The notes: generated by a model from the letters alone, not told the origin. A stretch of 64,000 nt of DNA from Dichotomicrobium thermohalophilum (GCF_003550175.1 NZ_QXDF01000004.1:1-64000), one strand, 5' to 3'. Counted from the first letter of the stretch, positions 52,097-62,246 are shown. Numbers and translations: made by a program.

Positions 52097-53203
52097 ATGG
52101 CACGCATCAGTCGCAGGCAATTCAACCTCGGCCTGGCCGCCACGGGCATCGCTACAGTGGGGCTGACGGGCTGCGGCATCAGTGACGCCTACGGTGCTGC
52201 GACACAGCAGACCTGGCGGCACACCGAAGCCGGCGATCTGTCGCCCGCGCAGAAGCGCCGCGAGATCGTTCGATACGGCACGCTCGCCGCGAACAGCCAC
52301 AACACCCAGCCCTGGACCTTTGCGATTGAAGAAGACCGGATCGAGATCCGCCCGGACTTCACGCGCGCCACGCCCGCGGTCGACCCGGACGATCACCATC
52401 TGTTCGTCAGCCTTGGCTGCGCGGCAGAAAACATGGTGGCAGCCGCGCCAGCCTTCGGGATGGAAGCCGTCCCGGAGGTGACACCCCGGGACGGCGAAAC
52501 GCGCGTGGCGGTGGCGCTGGGATCAGGACCGACCCGCCGCAGTCCTGAATTCGAGGCGATCCCTCGGCGTCAGTGTACCCGTAGCGAATATGACGGCACG
52601 CCGCTGACCGCCAGCGAATTGCGCCAGCTTCAGGCGGCTGCCGAAACGCCCGGCGTCGACGCGATCATCCTCAACGCCGCACAGCCGATCAGCGAGGTCG
52701 CGGAGTTCGTCGCCACGGGAAGCGATGCGCAAGTGCGCGATCCCGAATTCGTCGCCGAGCTGAAGGAGTGGATCCGTTTCAGCTCTGCCGAAGCCCTTGA
52801 AAAGCGCGACGGCCTGTTTTCGGGCTGCATGGGCAACCCGACCATTCCGCCCTGGCTCGGGCGCATCGTTTTCGACTTCGTCTTCACAGAAAACGCCGAG
52901 CGCGAGAAGAACATCAAGCATGTCAACTCGTCCTCTGCCGTCGTCGTCTTTACCGCCAAGCAAAATGACAGGGCGCACTGGGTCGAGGTCGGCCGCGCCT
53001 ATCAACGCTTTGCGCTCGTGGCCACGCATCTCGGGCTCAAGCATGCCTTCGTCAATCAGCCGGTGGAGGTGCCCGAGGTGCGCGAGCAGTTCGCGTCCTA
53101 TCTCGGCATCGGTGATCGTCGGCCGGACCTCGTCATCCGCGTGGGCCGCGCGCCGGAGATGCCACGTTCACTGCGCCGTTCGCTTGACGACGTGATCGTC
53201 TGA
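52097..53203 (+). CDS. Tat-exported nitroreductase-like flavoprotein, possible lipoprotein
   Basis: This 368-residue protein has a Tat leader (ISRRQFNLGLAATGIATVGL) that runs into a lipobox-like LTGC, so it may be a Tat lipoprotein. The rest is nitroreductase-like (Acg family): YGTLAANSHNTQPWTF, VDPDDHHLFVSLGCAAENM, FSSAEALEKRDGL and NQPVEVPEVREQ. The substrate is unknown. I choose ATG 52097, with GGGAGGACGGC upstream. It follows the copper ATPase by 138 bases, but copper involvement is not shown. Confidence 0.8.
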   Translation: MARISRRQFNLGLAATGIATVGLTGCGISDAYGAATQQTWRHTEAGDLSPAQKRREIVRYGTLAANSHNTQPWTFAIEEDRIEIRPDFTRATPAVDPDDHHLFVSLGCAAENMVAAAPAFGMEAVPEVTPRDGETRVAVALGSGPTRRSPEFEAIPRRQCTRSEYDGTPLTASELRQLQAAAETPGVDAIILNAAQPISEVAEFVATGSDAQVRDPEFVAELKEWIRFSSAEALEKRDGLFSGCMGNPTIPPWLGRIVFDFVFTENAEREKNIKHVNSSSAVVVFTAKQNDRAHWVEVGRAYQRFALVATHLGLKHAFVNQPVEVPEVREQFASYLGIGDRRPDLVIRVGRAPEMPRSLRRSLDDVIV

Positions 53204-53252
53204 TAGCGAGACAGCCGTAAGTGAGCGCGTCCCGCCATCGGTCTTCGGGCAC

Positions 53253-54179
53253 ATGATGAAAACCGTTCTGCTCCTTGCCTTCATCACCGTCTCGGAAGCC
53301 ACGATTGGCGTGTTCGTGAAGTTGACGGACGGCGCGATCCCGATCCAGACGCTGAACTTCTACGCGCTCGTTTTCGCCGCGGGGTTTCTCGGCCTCGCCC
53401 TGCCACTCGCTACGAAGGAGCGGCTGCGCTTTCCCTGGGACAATCTGACGGACACGGCGCTTATCGGGGTGCTCATCGCCACGCAGATCAGCGTGTTCAA
53501 CTATGCGATGACGCTCGCCCCGATCGCGAATGTCGTTATCTTCTGGAGCGTCGCACCGTTCTTCGTGTTCATCTTTTCCTGGGCGTTCCTCGGAGAGCCG
53601 GCCAAACGCAGCTATCTGTTGATCTTCATCCTGGCAATCATCGGGCTGATCATCGCCAACCCGCTGGCCGAGGGCTACATGCTGGGCAACCTCATCGCGC
53701 TGGGAGACGGCGCGATCTATGCCGCGATGGTCACCTACATGCGTCACGAGGGAAAGACCGAGACAGGCAACGATATCTTCTGGTCGATGCTGGCCGCGGC
53801 GCTGGTGCTGTCGCCAATGCTGTTCATCGCGGGGCCGGGCGAGATCGCACGCATGATCCCCTACCCGACGATCGGCATGGTCCTGCCCGTGATACTATGG
53901 GCGGTGTGCCTCGGCGTCATCTCGACCGGCTTTTCGTATTTCGGCATTTCGATCGTGCTGAAGCGCATCAGCGCCAACGGCTATGCGCTGGTCGACATTA
54001 TCGTCTCGCCGATCGTGGCGGCAATCCTTGGCTATCTCGTCTTCGGGGAGATCCCGGCGATGAGCATGGTCTATGGCGGCGCGCTGCTGCTCGCCTCGGG
54101 GTTCTGGCTCACCCGGGAGATGAGTAAGGGGCGCAAGGCGCAAGTTGCCCATCCAGCACAGCGCCGTGTCTCGGCCTGA
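53253..54179 (+). CDS. EamA/DMT-superfamily transporter
   Basis: This 308-residue membrane protein has about ten hydrophobic helices arranged as two EamA repeats, such as ISVFNYAMTLAPIANVVIFWS in the first half and VSTGFSYFGISIVLKRIS-like helices in the second. EamA proteins export metabolites or small drugs; the substrate is unknown. Start ATG 53253 has a second ATG directly behind it. The gene is 49 bases after the nitroreductase-like gene and converges on ychF with a 3-base gap. Confidence 0.85.
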   Translation: MMKTVLLLAFITVSEATIGVFVKLTDGAIPIQTLNFYALVFAAGFLGLALPLATKERLRFPWDNLTDTALIGVLIATQISVFNYAMTLAPIANVVIFWSVAPFFVFIFSWAFLGEPAKRSYLLIFILAIIGLIIANPLAEGYMLGNLIALGDGAIYAAMVTYMRHEGKTETGNDIFWSMLAAALVLSPMLFIAGPGEIARMIPYPTIGMVLPVILWAVCLGVISTGFSYFGISIVLKRISANGYALVDIIVSPIVAAILGYLVFGEIPAMSMVYGGALLLASGFWLTREMSKGRKAQVAHPAQRRVSA

Positions 54180-54182
54180 GGA

Positions 54183-55289
54183 TCAGGTCGCGAAGCGGAA
54201 ATGCATCACGTCCCCGTCATGGACGACGTACTCCTTGCCCTCAAGCCGCATCTTGCCGGCTTCCTTGGCGCGCGCCTCGCCGCCGTAGGCGACGAAATCC
54301 TCGTATGAAATCGTCTCCGCGCGGATAAAGCCCTTCTCGAAGTCGGTATGGATCACGCCGGCCGCTTTCGGCGCCGTGGTGCCCCGCGGGACGGTCCAGG
54401 CGCGGGCTTCCTTGGGGCCGACGGTGAAATAGGTGATGAGGCCGAGCAGATCGTAACCGGCGCGGATCAGCCGGTTCAGGCCCGGCTCCTCCAGCCCCAG
54501 TTCATCGAGATATTCCGCCTGTTCCTCTGCGTCGAGCTGCGCGAGTTCCGCCTCGATCTTCGCGGAGATGACGACGACGCCGGCGCCTTCCCTGGCCGCG
54601 TACGCCTCGACATCACGGGACAGCGCGTTGCCCGTCGCGGCAGACTCCTCTTCGACGTTGCAGACATACAGAACCGGCTTGGCCGTGAGGAGCTGTAGCA
54701 TCCGGAAGCCGGACATCTCCTCCTCACTGATCTCCGCCACGCGCGCCGGGCGTCCCTCGGCCAGAACAGCCGCCACTTTGTCGATAAGCGCCAGCGTGGC
54801 CTTCGCCTCCTTGCCCTCGGCGCCTTGCGCCTTTGCCTTCTTCTCCAGCGCTGGCTTGCGGCGCTCCAGACTTTCGAGGTCGGCGAGCATCAGCTCGGTC
54901 TCGACCGTCTCGGCGTCTGCAATCGGGTCGATGCGGCCCTCGACATGGCCGATGTCGTCATCCTCGAAGCAGCGCAGCACATAGGCAATCGCGTCCATCT
55001 CGCGGATGTTGGCCAGGAACTGGTTGCCCAACCCCTCGCCCTTCGACGCGCCGCGCACCAGCCCCGCAATGTCGACGAAACTCAGCCGCGTCGGGATCAC
55101 CTGCGCCGACTTGCCGAGATGCGCCAGCTTATCGAGGCGCGGGTCGGGAACCGGCACCTCGCCGACATTCGGTTCGATTGTGCAAAACGGATAGTTGGCC
55201 GCCTCGGCCGCTGCCGTGCGGGTCAACGCATTGAAAAGCGTCGACTTGCCCACATTCGGCAGCCCGACGATGCCGCATTTGAAACCCAT
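54183..55289 (-). CDS. ychF: Redox-regulated ATPase YchF
   Basis: This 368-residue Obg-type protein prefers ATP over GTP. The P-loop is [16 protein letters not shown], the G2/G3 regions hold [13 protein letters not shown] and [18 protein letters not shown], and the C-terminal TGS domain includes [20 protein letters not shown] and the [16 protein letters not shown] motif. YchF acts in translation and stress response. It lies 39 bases after pth on the same strand, the usual neighbour. Confidence 0.96.
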   Translation of the reverse strand: MGFKCGIVGLPNVGKSTLFNALTRTAAAEAANYPFCTIEPNVGEVPVPDPRLDKLAHLGKSAQVIPTRLSFVDIAGLVRGASKGEGLGNQFLANIREMDAIAYVLRCFEDDDIGHVEGRIDPIADAETVETELMLADLESLERRKPALEKKAKAQGAEGKEAKATLALIDKVAAVLAEGRPARVAEISEEEMSGFRMLQLLTAKPVLYVCNVEEESAATGNALSRDVEAYAAREGAGVVVISAKIEAELAQLDAEEQAEYLDELGLEEPGLNRLIRAGYDLLGLITYFTVGPKEARAWTVPRGTTAPKAAGVIHTDFEKGFIRAETISYEDFVAYGGEARAKEAGKMRLEGKEYVVHDGDVMHFRFAT

Positions 55290-55328
55290 CTTCGTGCGTC
55301 CTGTCGCGTGTTCTGAAAATCCGGAAAA

Positions 55329-56027
55329 CTAGCCCGTCAGCCAGCGGCGCAGCTTTTCGCCGAGCGCGGTGGGCGCCGATGGCGCCTCTTGCTCGGGCGC
55401 GCGCGGGGCGGGCTGCGGCTTCTCGCGCTTGGGCGCCGGCTCCTTCGCCGGGGCGCGCACATCGTGCATGGCTTGCGCCACGTCGCTCACGAATTTCGCC
55501 TCGTTCCCGCTCACCAGCGCCGGCGCCGCGTCCGCCATCGCCGCAAGGAGCGGATCGAGCCACTCGGCATCTGCCTTTGCGAAGTCACCCAGCACGTGCG
55601 CCGTGACCTTCGCCTTGTCGCCGGGGTGACCGATGCCGATGCGCACCCGCCAGAACTCCGCGCCGCAATGCGCAGTCAGCGATTTCAAGCCATTGTGCCC
55701 CGCATGACCGCCGCCCTGCTTGACCTTGACCTTGCCTGGGGCAAGATCGAGTTCGTCGTGAAAGACGACCATGTCTGCGGGCGAAAGCTTGAAGAACCGC
55801 GCCGCTTCGCCGGCCGCGCGGCCCGACTCGTTCATGTAGGTCTGGGGCTTAAGAAGCAGCACCTTCTCGCCGCCGATGCGCCCTTCCGCGGCCTCGCCCT
55901 GAAATCGCCGGCGCCAGGGGCCGAGCCCATGGCGTTCCGCGATCGCGTCGACCGTCATGAATCCGACATTGTGGCGGTTGCGGGCGTAGCGTGCGCCCGG
56001 ATTGCCCAGCCCGATCAGCAGCTTCAT
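55329..56027 (-). CDS. pth: Peptidyl-tRNA hydrolase
   Basis: This 232-residue enzyme frees tRNA from stalled peptidyl-tRNA. The N-terminal signature is IGLGNPGARYARNRHNVGFM, with the catalytic histidine in RHNVGF, and MNESGRAAGE and DELDLAPGKVKVKQGGG are characteristic. An extension of about 40 residues at the C-terminus is Pro/Lys/Glu-rich and low-complexity. It is between rplY and ychF on the same strand, as in many Alphaproteobacteria. Confidence 0.95.
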   Translation of the reverse strand: MKLLIGLGNPGARYARNRHNVGFMTVDAIAERHGLGPWRRRFQGEAAEGRIGGEKVLLLKPQTYMNESGRAAGEAARFFKLSPADMVVFHDELDLAPGKVKVKQGGGHAGHNGLKSLTAHCGAEFWRVRIGIGHPGDKAKVTAHVLGDFAKADAEWLDPLLAAMADAAPALVSGNEAKFVSDVAQAMHDVRAPAKEPAPKREKPQPAPRAPEQEAPSAPTALGEKLRRWLTG

Positions 56028-56074
56028 GCTGTCTCCCCAGCCGCCCTGCCGGGACGCGTTCGCCTGCGGCGCGA

Positions 56075-56704
56075 TTACTCTTCCGCCGCCTCGGCCTCTT
56101 CTTCGGCTTCGCCTTCAGCCTCTTCCTCTGGCTCCGCCGCTGCCGTGCCGGCGATACTGAGAACGGTGAAGTCGCGGTCCGTGATGGTCGGCGTCACCTT
56201 TTCCGGCAGCGCTACCTGCGAGATGTGCAGCGAATCGCCGATATCCAACCCGGTCACGTCCACTTCGATATATTCGGGGATTGCATCTGCCGGGCAGGTC
56301 AGCCCGATCTCGTGGCGCGTCATGTTCAGCGCGCCGCCGCGCTTCAGGCCGGGCGACTCCTCTTCGTTGATGACATGCACTGGCACATCCACTTCCACCA
56401 CGGCGTCCTTCGCCAGGCGCAGGAAGTCGACATGCTCGAGGAAGTCCCGCACCGGGTCAAACTGCACATCGCGCGGAATGACGCGGGTCTTCTTGCCGTT
56501 AACATTGAGCAGATACACGGTGCTCAGGAAGGTCCCGGTCTCGACCTGCTTCCAAACTTCCTTGTAGTTGAGCGTCACCTTTTCGGGCCCGCCGCGTCCG
56601 CCATAAACGACCGCCGGCACGCCGCCGTTCTTGCGAATGGCGCGCGCCGCCGTGCTTCCGGTCTTGTCGCGCGGCTCCGCCGTGAGTTCCAACAATTCGG
56701 CCAT
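56075..56704 (-). CDS. rplY: 50S ribosomal protein L25/general stress protein Ctc
   Basis: This 209-residue protein of the long CTC/TL5 form binds 5S rRNA. Typical stretches are ELTAEPRDKTGSTAARAIRK, VYGGRGGPEKVTLNYKEV and the C-terminal domain with LTCPADAIPEYIEVDVTGLD. The tail is acidic and disordered (EEEAEGEAEEEAEAAEE). I take ATG 56704 because upstream codons have no homology. It precedes pth by 47 bases. Confidence 0.94.
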   Translation of the reverse strand: MAELLELTAEPRDKTGSTAARAIRKNGGVPAVVYGGRGGPEKVTLNYKEVWKQVETGTFLSTVYLLNVNGKKTRVIPRDVQFDPVRDFLEHVDFLRLAKDAVVEVDVPVHVINEEESPGLKRGGALNMTRHEIGLTCPADAIPEYIEVDVTGLDIGDSLHISQVALPEKVTPTITDRDFTVLSIAGTAAAEPEEEAEGEAEEEAEAAEE

Positions 56705-56930
56705 CCTCGTCTCCAAAATCTCTCGCTGGCGCCGCGAGCGTTCGCTGTGCCCTCCGCCGTGGGAGCGCCAGCCGCTCAGCCCTTCCTTACATGAAAGCGT
56801 CAACACGGGCGCGGCCGCGCAGCCGCGTCTTTCGGAAAACCGCCCGTCGTTGCGAATTGGCTAGGGTTATATCGCCCGTGTCGGGGCAAGACAACGGACA
56901 ATTTCGGCCACCGGTCCCGTCCCGATCGGC

Positions 56931-58562
56931 TTAACGCGAGGACGAGGGACGCCGGATTGGGCGCATCAGGAAAGCCGGCACCTGATCGCTCATGCCGAAT
57001 GCGGTGCTTTCGCTGGCGTCGGCCTCGACCAGCTCGCGCTTGCGCGACGCCTTGCGACGCGATGGCTCGGCCTTCTCTTCACCGTTGGACGGAGCGGGCG
57101 CGCCGTATTCGGGTGTCGCCAGGGCCGGCTCGGCCTGTTCCTGCTGCTGCCGGCGACGTCCGCCGCGACGGCCTCGACGGCGGCCAGAACCGGCCTGATC
57201 CGCTTCGCCCTCGGTTTTGGCTTTCCCTCTGCTTTCGCCTCTGTCCTCCGCCTTGGCATTTTCCGCGGCCTTGGGCTTCTCTTCGGCCGTTGGCTTGTCC
57301 TCGGCCTGTGGCTTGTCTTCAGCGCCGGCGGATTTGCGACCGCCGCGCTTCCGCCCGCCGCGCTTGCGGCGCTTGCCTTCTTCGGCCTCGGAGTCGGCCT
57401 CCGGCTTCTCGCCCATCCATTCGATCTCGCCGCCAAGCAGCTTCTCGATGTCCTTGACTGCCGGGATTTCCTTCTGGGTCACCAGCATGGCGGCGAACCC
57501 CTCGCGCCCGGCGCGGCCCGTGCGGCCGATGCGGTGAATGTAATCTTCCGCGTGGGTCGGAACATCGTAGTTGAAGACGTGGCTCACTTCCGGGATGTCC
57601 AGCCCGCGCGCGGCCACATCACTGGCGACGAGCAGTTTGATGTCGCCGTTGCGGAACGACTCCAGGGTCTGCATCCGCGTCCGCTGATCCATGTCCCCGT
57701 GCAACTCGCCGGCATTGAACCCATGCTTCTTAAGAGAGCGGTAGACGATGCCGACATCGCGCTTGCGGTTGCAGAAGATGATCGCGTTCTTGACGTCCTG
57801 CTCCCGGATCAGGTCGCGCAGCGCCGCGCGCTTGGCCTTGGCTTCCGGGTCGGTTGCCTTGAGGCGCTGCTCGATGGTCGGCGCGGCGGTGGCCTGCCGG
57901 TCGACACTGACACGCTCCGGCGCATTCAGGAACTTGTGGGTGAGCTTCTCGATCTCCGGCGGCATGGTGGCGGAGAAGAACAGCGTCTGCCGCGCCGGCG
58001 ACAGGAGTCCGCAAATCCGCTCGATGTCCGGGATGAAGCCCATATCGAGCATACGGTCCGCCTCGTCGATGACGAAGACGTCAACGGCGGTCAACAGCAG
58101 CTTGCCGCGCTCGAAATGGTCGAGCAGCCGGCCCGGCGTCGCGATGAGCACGTCCGCGCCGCGGTCCAGTTTGCGGTATTGCTCCTCGAACGAAACGCCG
58201 CCGATCAGCAGCGCCACCGTCAGCTTGTGCTTGCCGCCAAGCTCCTCGAAGCTTTGGGCGACCTGTGCCGCCAGTTCGCGCGTGGGCTCAAGAATGAGCG
58301 AGCGCGGCATACGCGCCCGTGCCCGGCCGCGTTCCAGCCGGGTCAGCATCGGCAGCACGAAGGACGCCGTCTTGCCGGTGCCCGTCTGGGCGATGCCGAC
58401 GACGTCGCGGCCTTCCACTGCGATCGGGATAGCTTTGGCCTGAATCGGGGTCGGTTCCTGGTAGCCCGCCTGCTGGACGGCCGCCAGAACCTTGTCACTC
58501 AAGCCGAGATCGGTAAATTTCATATTCTGTACTGAGGGCGGCCCTTGAGTGGCCTGCTCCAT
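56931..58562 (-). CDS. DEAD-box RNA helicase with long basic C-terminal tail
   Basis: This 543-residue RhlE-type helicase has the Q motif (PTPIQAKAI), AQTGTGKT, PTRELAAQ, DEADRMLD, SATMP, and HRIGRTGRAGREG in the second RecA domain. The last 150 residues are low-complexity, with KRRKRGGRKRGGRK and SGRRRGRRGGRRRQ blocks, and probably bind RNA or ribosomes. I use ATG 58562, with AGGA upstream; the helicase core itself starts at the ATG 58523. It may help ribosome assembly or RNA decay, and is the likely cold-adaptation helicase. The substrate is not known. Confidence 0.9.
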   Translation of the reverse strand: MEQATQGPPSVQNMKFTDLGLSDKVLAAVQQAGYQEPTPIQAKAIPIAVEGRDVVGIAQTGTGKTASFVLPMLTRLERGRARARMPRSLILEPTRELAAQVAQSFEELGGKHKLTVALLIGGVSFEEQYRKLDRGADVLIATPGRLLDHFERGKLLLTAVDVFVIDEADRMLDMGFIPDIERICGLLSPARQTLFFSATMPPEIEKLTHKFLNAPERVSVDRQATAAPTIEQRLKATDPEAKAKRAALRDLIREQDVKNAIIFCNRKRDVGIVYRSLKKHGFNAGELHGDMDQRTRMQTLESFRNGDIKLLVASDVAARGLDIPEVSHVFNYDVPTHAEDYIHRIGRTGRAGREGFAAMLVTQKEIPAVKDIEKLLGGEIEWMGEKPEADSEAEEGKRRKRGGRKRGGRKSAGAEDKPQAEDKPTAEEKPKAAENAKAEDRGESRGKAKTEGEADQAGSGRRRGRRGGRRRQQQEQAEPALATPEYGAPAPSNGEEKAEPSRRKASRKRELVEADASESTAFGMSDQVPAFLMRPIRRPSSSR

Positions 58563-58800
58563 GGACTCTTCGTTCCTGCGATCGTCATGCATGCATTAAT
58601 GACAGCGGACGATAACGCGCTTGCATGCGAAGTCAAAGCGAACCGACTCGCGCCTGTGCCTATTTCTTGGGCGCTGGGGCTGTATCAACACGCTTTGTCA
58701 TTCGCGTTACCCGACACATGGCGCAATCACGCGGATATGCAAGGGTTTTCCGGCCTCCTCCAACGAAATTGTCCACGATGCAAGACCTGGAGGCTGCGGC

Positions 58801-59775
58801 TCAAGGACGCACCACGATCTTGCCCACGGCTTGTCGTGCGTCGATCATCTTGAGCGCGCGGATCGTCTCTTCCAGCGGGACCACCTCCTGGACGTGCGGT
58901 TTGAGCGTGCCGTTCGCGCACCACTGGAGAACCTGGCGCATGTTCTCCTGCTGCGTCTCCGGGAACAACTCGGCGAATCGCCCGAACATCACCCCGACGA
59001 TCGAACAGCCTTTGAGCAAAGGGAGGTTCAGCGGCATGTGGGGGATTTCGCCCGAGGCGAAGCCGACGACCAACAGCCGCCCGTCCCAGGCCAGCGCGCG
59101 CAGCGCTCGCTCCGTCTGAGAGCCGCCAACGCAGTCATAAACGATATCCACGCCGCGCCCGCCGGTCGCTGCCTTGAGTTGATCGCGCAGATCCCCGGAA
59201 CTGTAATTGATCAGATCGTCCGCGCCATGTGTCTGGCAGACCGCCAGTTTCTCGGCTAAGGACGCCACGGCGATGACCCGGGCGCGAAGCGCCTTGGCGA
59301 TTTCGACCGCCGCCAGCCCTGCCCCGCCCGAGGCGCCGAGCACGGCCACGGTCTCGCCAGGCGCGATGCGTCCGCGGTCCTTCAGCCCGTGCATCGCTGT
59401 GCCGTAAGTGATGGTGACGCCTGCGGCGATCTCGTCGATGACCTCCGGCGGCACCTGTACGACGGCGCTTGCCTTGGCCACCGTCTTCTCGCGACAGCCG
59501 TTCCAGCGCACATGTGCCATCACCCGCTGCCCGACCTCCAGCCCGGTCACACCCGGCCCCAGCCGCTCGATCTCGCCCGCCACCTCGCCGCCCGGCGAGA
59601 ACGGATGCTCCGGCTTGTGCTGATACTTGCCGCGGATCATGAGCGTATCGAAGAAATTAAGCGCGGCCGCGCGCACGCGAATCAGCACCTCGCCGTCGCC
59701 CGGCTCCGGTTCGGCGATGTCCTCCAACGCCAGATCATCCGGTTCTCCGAAAGCATGACAAACAATCGCTTTCAT
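58801..59775 (-). CDS. NADPH:quinone oxidoreductase-like MDR-family protein
   Basis: This 324-residue protein of the medium-chain dehydrogenase family has a GroES-like N-terminal half (LNFFDTLMIRGKYQHKPEHPF) and a Rossmann half with VLGASGGAGLAAVEIAKALRA and FVCVGG-like DIVYDCVGG. The catalytic zinc cysteine is absent, as in quinone oxidoreductases. I start at ATG 59775, with GGCGGAGAC upstream. The gene is divergent from the TrmH-like methyltransferase. The substrate is unknown. Confidence 0.85.
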   Translation of the reverse strand: MKAIVCHAFGEPDDLALEDIAEPEPGDGEVLIRVRAAALNFFDTLMIRGKYQHKPEHPFSPGGEVAGEIERLGPGVTGLEVGQRVMAHVRWNGCREKTVAKASAVVQVPPEVIDEIAAGVTITYGTAMHGLKDRGRIAPGETVAVLGASGGAGLAAVEIAKALRARVIAVASLAEKLAVCQTHGADDLINYSSGDLRDQLKAATGGRGVDIVYDCVGGSQTERALRALAWDGRLLVVGFASGEIPHMPLNLPLLKGCSIVGVMFGRFAELFPETQQENMRQVLQWCANGTLKPHVQEVVPLEETIRALKMIDARQAVGKIVVRP

Positions 59776-59875
59776 GGCAGTCTCCGCCACCTGCATCTTC
59801 ACGTTGCGCCGGTGCTGGCTTATCTGGCGTTTTTGAAAGCGCCCGGCGCGGAACAGAACCTCACCACAACAGGCC

Positions 59876-60409
59876 ATGACGACAAGAGGCTATTTCGCCA
59901 TCGGCGTGGAACGGATTTCCAAGTCGATGAACCTGGGCAATCTGATGCGCTCGGCCTACGGCTTCGGGGCGAGCTTCGTCTTCACCGTCAACGCGGACTC
60001 GCGCGCCTTTGAAGCGAAATCCGATACCTCAAAGGCCGCGGAGCACCTGCCGGCCTATCACTGGACCAGCGTGGAGGAGATGCAACTTCCGCGGCACTGC
60101 CGGCTGGTGGGCGTGGAACTGCTCGACGAGGCGGTCGATCTGCCCAGCTTCCGCCACCCGACGCGCGCGGCCTACGTCCTCGGTCCCGAGCGCGGTTCTT
60201 TGAGCGATGAGGTGCTGGCACGGTGCGATTACGTCGTCAAAATCCCGACCGCCTTTTGCATCAATGTCGCGATGGCCGGCGCGATCGTGATGTATGACCG
60301 CGTGCGCAGCCTCGGCCGATTCGCGCCCCGGCCGCTGACCGAAGGCGGCGCGCCACCCCTGCCGGACCATGAACACGGACGCCCGCGCAGCCGCACGGCC
60401 GGGCGCTAG
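59876..60409 (+). CDS. TrmH/SpoU-family RNA methyltransferase
   Basis: This 177-residue protein has the SPOUT motifs: NLGNLMRSAYGFGA (motif 1), YVLGPERGSLSDEVLARCDY (motif 2) and VKIPTAFCINVAMAGAIVMYDR (motif 3). It should methylate the 2'-O position of an RNA nucleotide with SAM. It lacks the L30e-like N-terminal domain of larger relatives. The RNA target cannot be read from the sequence. A disordered Arg/Pro tail ends the protein. Confidence 0.87.
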   Translation: MTTRGYFAIGVERISKSMNLGNLMRSAYGFGASFVFTVNADSRAFEAKSDTSKAAEHLPAYHWTSVEEMQLPRHCRLVGVELLDEAVDLPSFRHPTRAAYVLGPERGSLSDEVLARCDYVVKIPTAFCINVAMAGAIVMYDRVRSLGRFAPRPLTEGGAPPLPDHEHGRPRSRTAGR

Positions 60410-60500
60410 TTTTTTGCTCGGCGATGCTGGCCAAAACGCCGGCGAAGCTATATACGGAGCCTGATTCTTGACCAACGCAATGCAAGAGAGAGCAAGCCTT

Positions 60501-61004
60501 ATGAGGATCGTTCTTTTCTCATCGCTGCTGATCGCCCTGATGACCGCTTCGGCGGCGGCGCAAAACACGACGAAGGTCGCCGAAAACCGGGACTGGGCGG
60601 TCTACGTGCATGAAGGCGAGGACGGCAACAAGATCTGCTTTGCCGCGAGCGAGCCTACGGACAGCTCTCCCAATGACCCGGACCGCAGCGGCGTCTATTT
60701 TTACGTGACCAACTGGGTCAACGACGGCATCAAGAACGAGCTCAGCGTGAAAAACGGCTACGAGTTCAAGGAAGGCACGCAGCCCACGGTCAATGTTGGC
60801 GGAACGGAATTCGCCATGTTCACGCGCGGCGACAATGCTTTCCTGCGTGACCCGGAGGAAGAGAAGCGGCTTCTCCAGCTGATGAAGGCAGGCGCAAAGA
60901 TGACCGTTTCGGGCGAGACCGCGGACGGAAATCAGACCACCGACACCTATTCGCTCTTTGGTCTGACGGCCTCCGTGAATAGATTGAACGAGGAATGCCC
61001 GTAA
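60501..61004 (+). CDS. Invasion-associated locus B (IalB)-family secreted protein
   Basis: This 167-residue protein has a signal peptide (about residues 1-21, ending ASAAAQ). The IalB-like core includes RDWAVYVHEGEDGNKICFAASEP and KNGYEFKEGTQPTVNVGG. In Bartonella IalB affects red-cell entry, but free-living Hyphomicrobiales carry many family members of unknown function. I start at ATG 60501. It is 28 bases ahead of rlmN. Confidence 0.82.
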   Translation: MRIVLFSSLLIALMTASAAAQNTTKVAENRDWAVYVHEGEDGNKICFAASEPTDSSPNDPDRSGVYFYVTNWVNDGIKNELSVKNGYEFKEGTQPTVNVGGTEFAMFTRGDNAFLRDPEEEKRLLQLMKAGAKMTVSGETADGNQTTDTYSLFGLTASVNRLNEECP

Positions 61005-61031
61005 CGACCCCAACCTTGACTGGAGACTGAG

Positions 61032-62246
61032 GTGTCCCTCGATATCATCGCGCCGTCCGGCTCCGTTTCCGCAGACGCCGCGCGCCAGGCTGCCAAAGCC
61101 AGGGAAAAGCCGAGCCTGATCGGCATGAGCCGGCAGGAGATGGCGGCCTTCCTCGGCGAAATCGGCGTGCCCGAGCGGCAGCGGCGCATGCGCGTGAGCC
61201 AGCTCTGGCGCTGGATCTACACCCAGGGCGTGCGCGACTTCGACGCGATGACGAACATCTCCAAGGCGCTGCGCCGCGACCTTAGCGAGGCGGCGACGCT
61301 GGAGCGCCCGGAGATCGTCTCGGAGCAGATTTCCAGCGACGGCACCCGCAAATGGCTCTCGCGCCTTGCCGCGACCCAGCCCGGCCTGCCGGGTCCGGAG
61401 GTCGAAACCGTCTATATCCCCGATACCGACCGGGCGACGCTGTGCATCTCCAGCCAGGTCGGCTGCACGCTCAACTGCAGCTTCTGCCACACCGGCACGC
61501 AACCGCTCGTGCGTAACCTGACGCCGGGGGAGATCGTCGGCCAGATCATGCTCGCGCGCGATCGGCTGGGCGACTGGCCGGGCCTTGACGCGGACAACCC
61601 GACCGGCCTGCCGGAAGCCGAACGGATGATCAGCAACATCGTGCTGATGGGCATGGGCGAGCCGCTCTACAACTTCGACAATGTCAAGACGGCGATGGAT
61701 ATCGCCAATGATGGCGACGGGCTCGCGATCTCCAAGCGCCGCATCACGCTGTCGACCTCTGGCGTGGTGCCGATGATCCCGCGCACCGGCCACGAGATGG
61801 GGGTCATGCTGGCGATCTCGTTGCACGCGGTCAACGACGAGCTGCGCAACGAGCTGGTGCCGCTCAACAAGAAATACCCAATCGCCGAGCTGCTGGAAGC
61901 CTGCCGCAATTATCCGGGGCTGGCGAACAACCGCCGCATCACATTTGAATACGTGATGCTCAAGAACGTGAACGATTCGCTCGATGAGGCGAAGGAACTC
62001 GTTCGGCTGCTGGCCGGCATCCCGGCGAAGATCAACCTGATCCCGTTCAACCCCTGGCCGGGCGCCCCCTACGACTGCTCCGAGTGGGACCAGATCGAAC
62101 GCTTCGCGGCGGTCATCCAGCGCGCGGGCTACGCTTCTCCGGTGCGCACACCGCGCGGTCGCGATATCATGGCCGCCTGCGGTCAACTCAAATCCGAAAG
62201 CAAGAAAGTCCGCGCCAGCGAGCTGCGCAAGCGCCCGACGGCGTGA
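61032..62246 (+). CDS. rlmN: Dual-specificity RNA methyltransferase RlmN
   Basis: This 404-residue radical SAM enzyme methylates C2 of adenine 2503 in 23S rRNA and A37 in some tRNAs. The cluster cysteines are in [14 protein letters not shown] (CxxxCxxC). The family stretches [16 protein letters not shown] and [13 protein letters not shown] are present, and the second catalytic cysteine lies near AACGQL at the end. The start is GTG 61032 with GGAGACTGA upstream. It follows the IalB gene closely. Confidence 0.96.
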   Translation: MSLDIIAPSGSVSADAARQAAKAREKPSLIGMSRQEMAAFLGEIGVPERQRRMRVSQLWRWIYTQGVRDFDAMTNISKALRRDLSEAATLERPEIVSEQISSDGTRKWLSRLAATQPGLPGPEVETVYIPDTDRATLCISSQVGCTLNCSFCHTGTQPLVRNLTPGEIVGQIMLARDRLGDWPGLDADNPTGLPEAERMISNIVLMGMGEPLYNFDNVKTAMDIANDGDGLAISKRRITLSTSGVVPMIPRTGHEMGVMLAISLHAVNDELRNELVPLNKKYPIAELLEACRNYPGLANNRRITFEYVMLKNVNDSLDEAKELVRLLAGIPAKINLIPFNPWPGAPYDCSEWDQIERFAAVIQRAGYASPVRTPRGRDIMAACGQLKSESKKVRASELRKRPTA

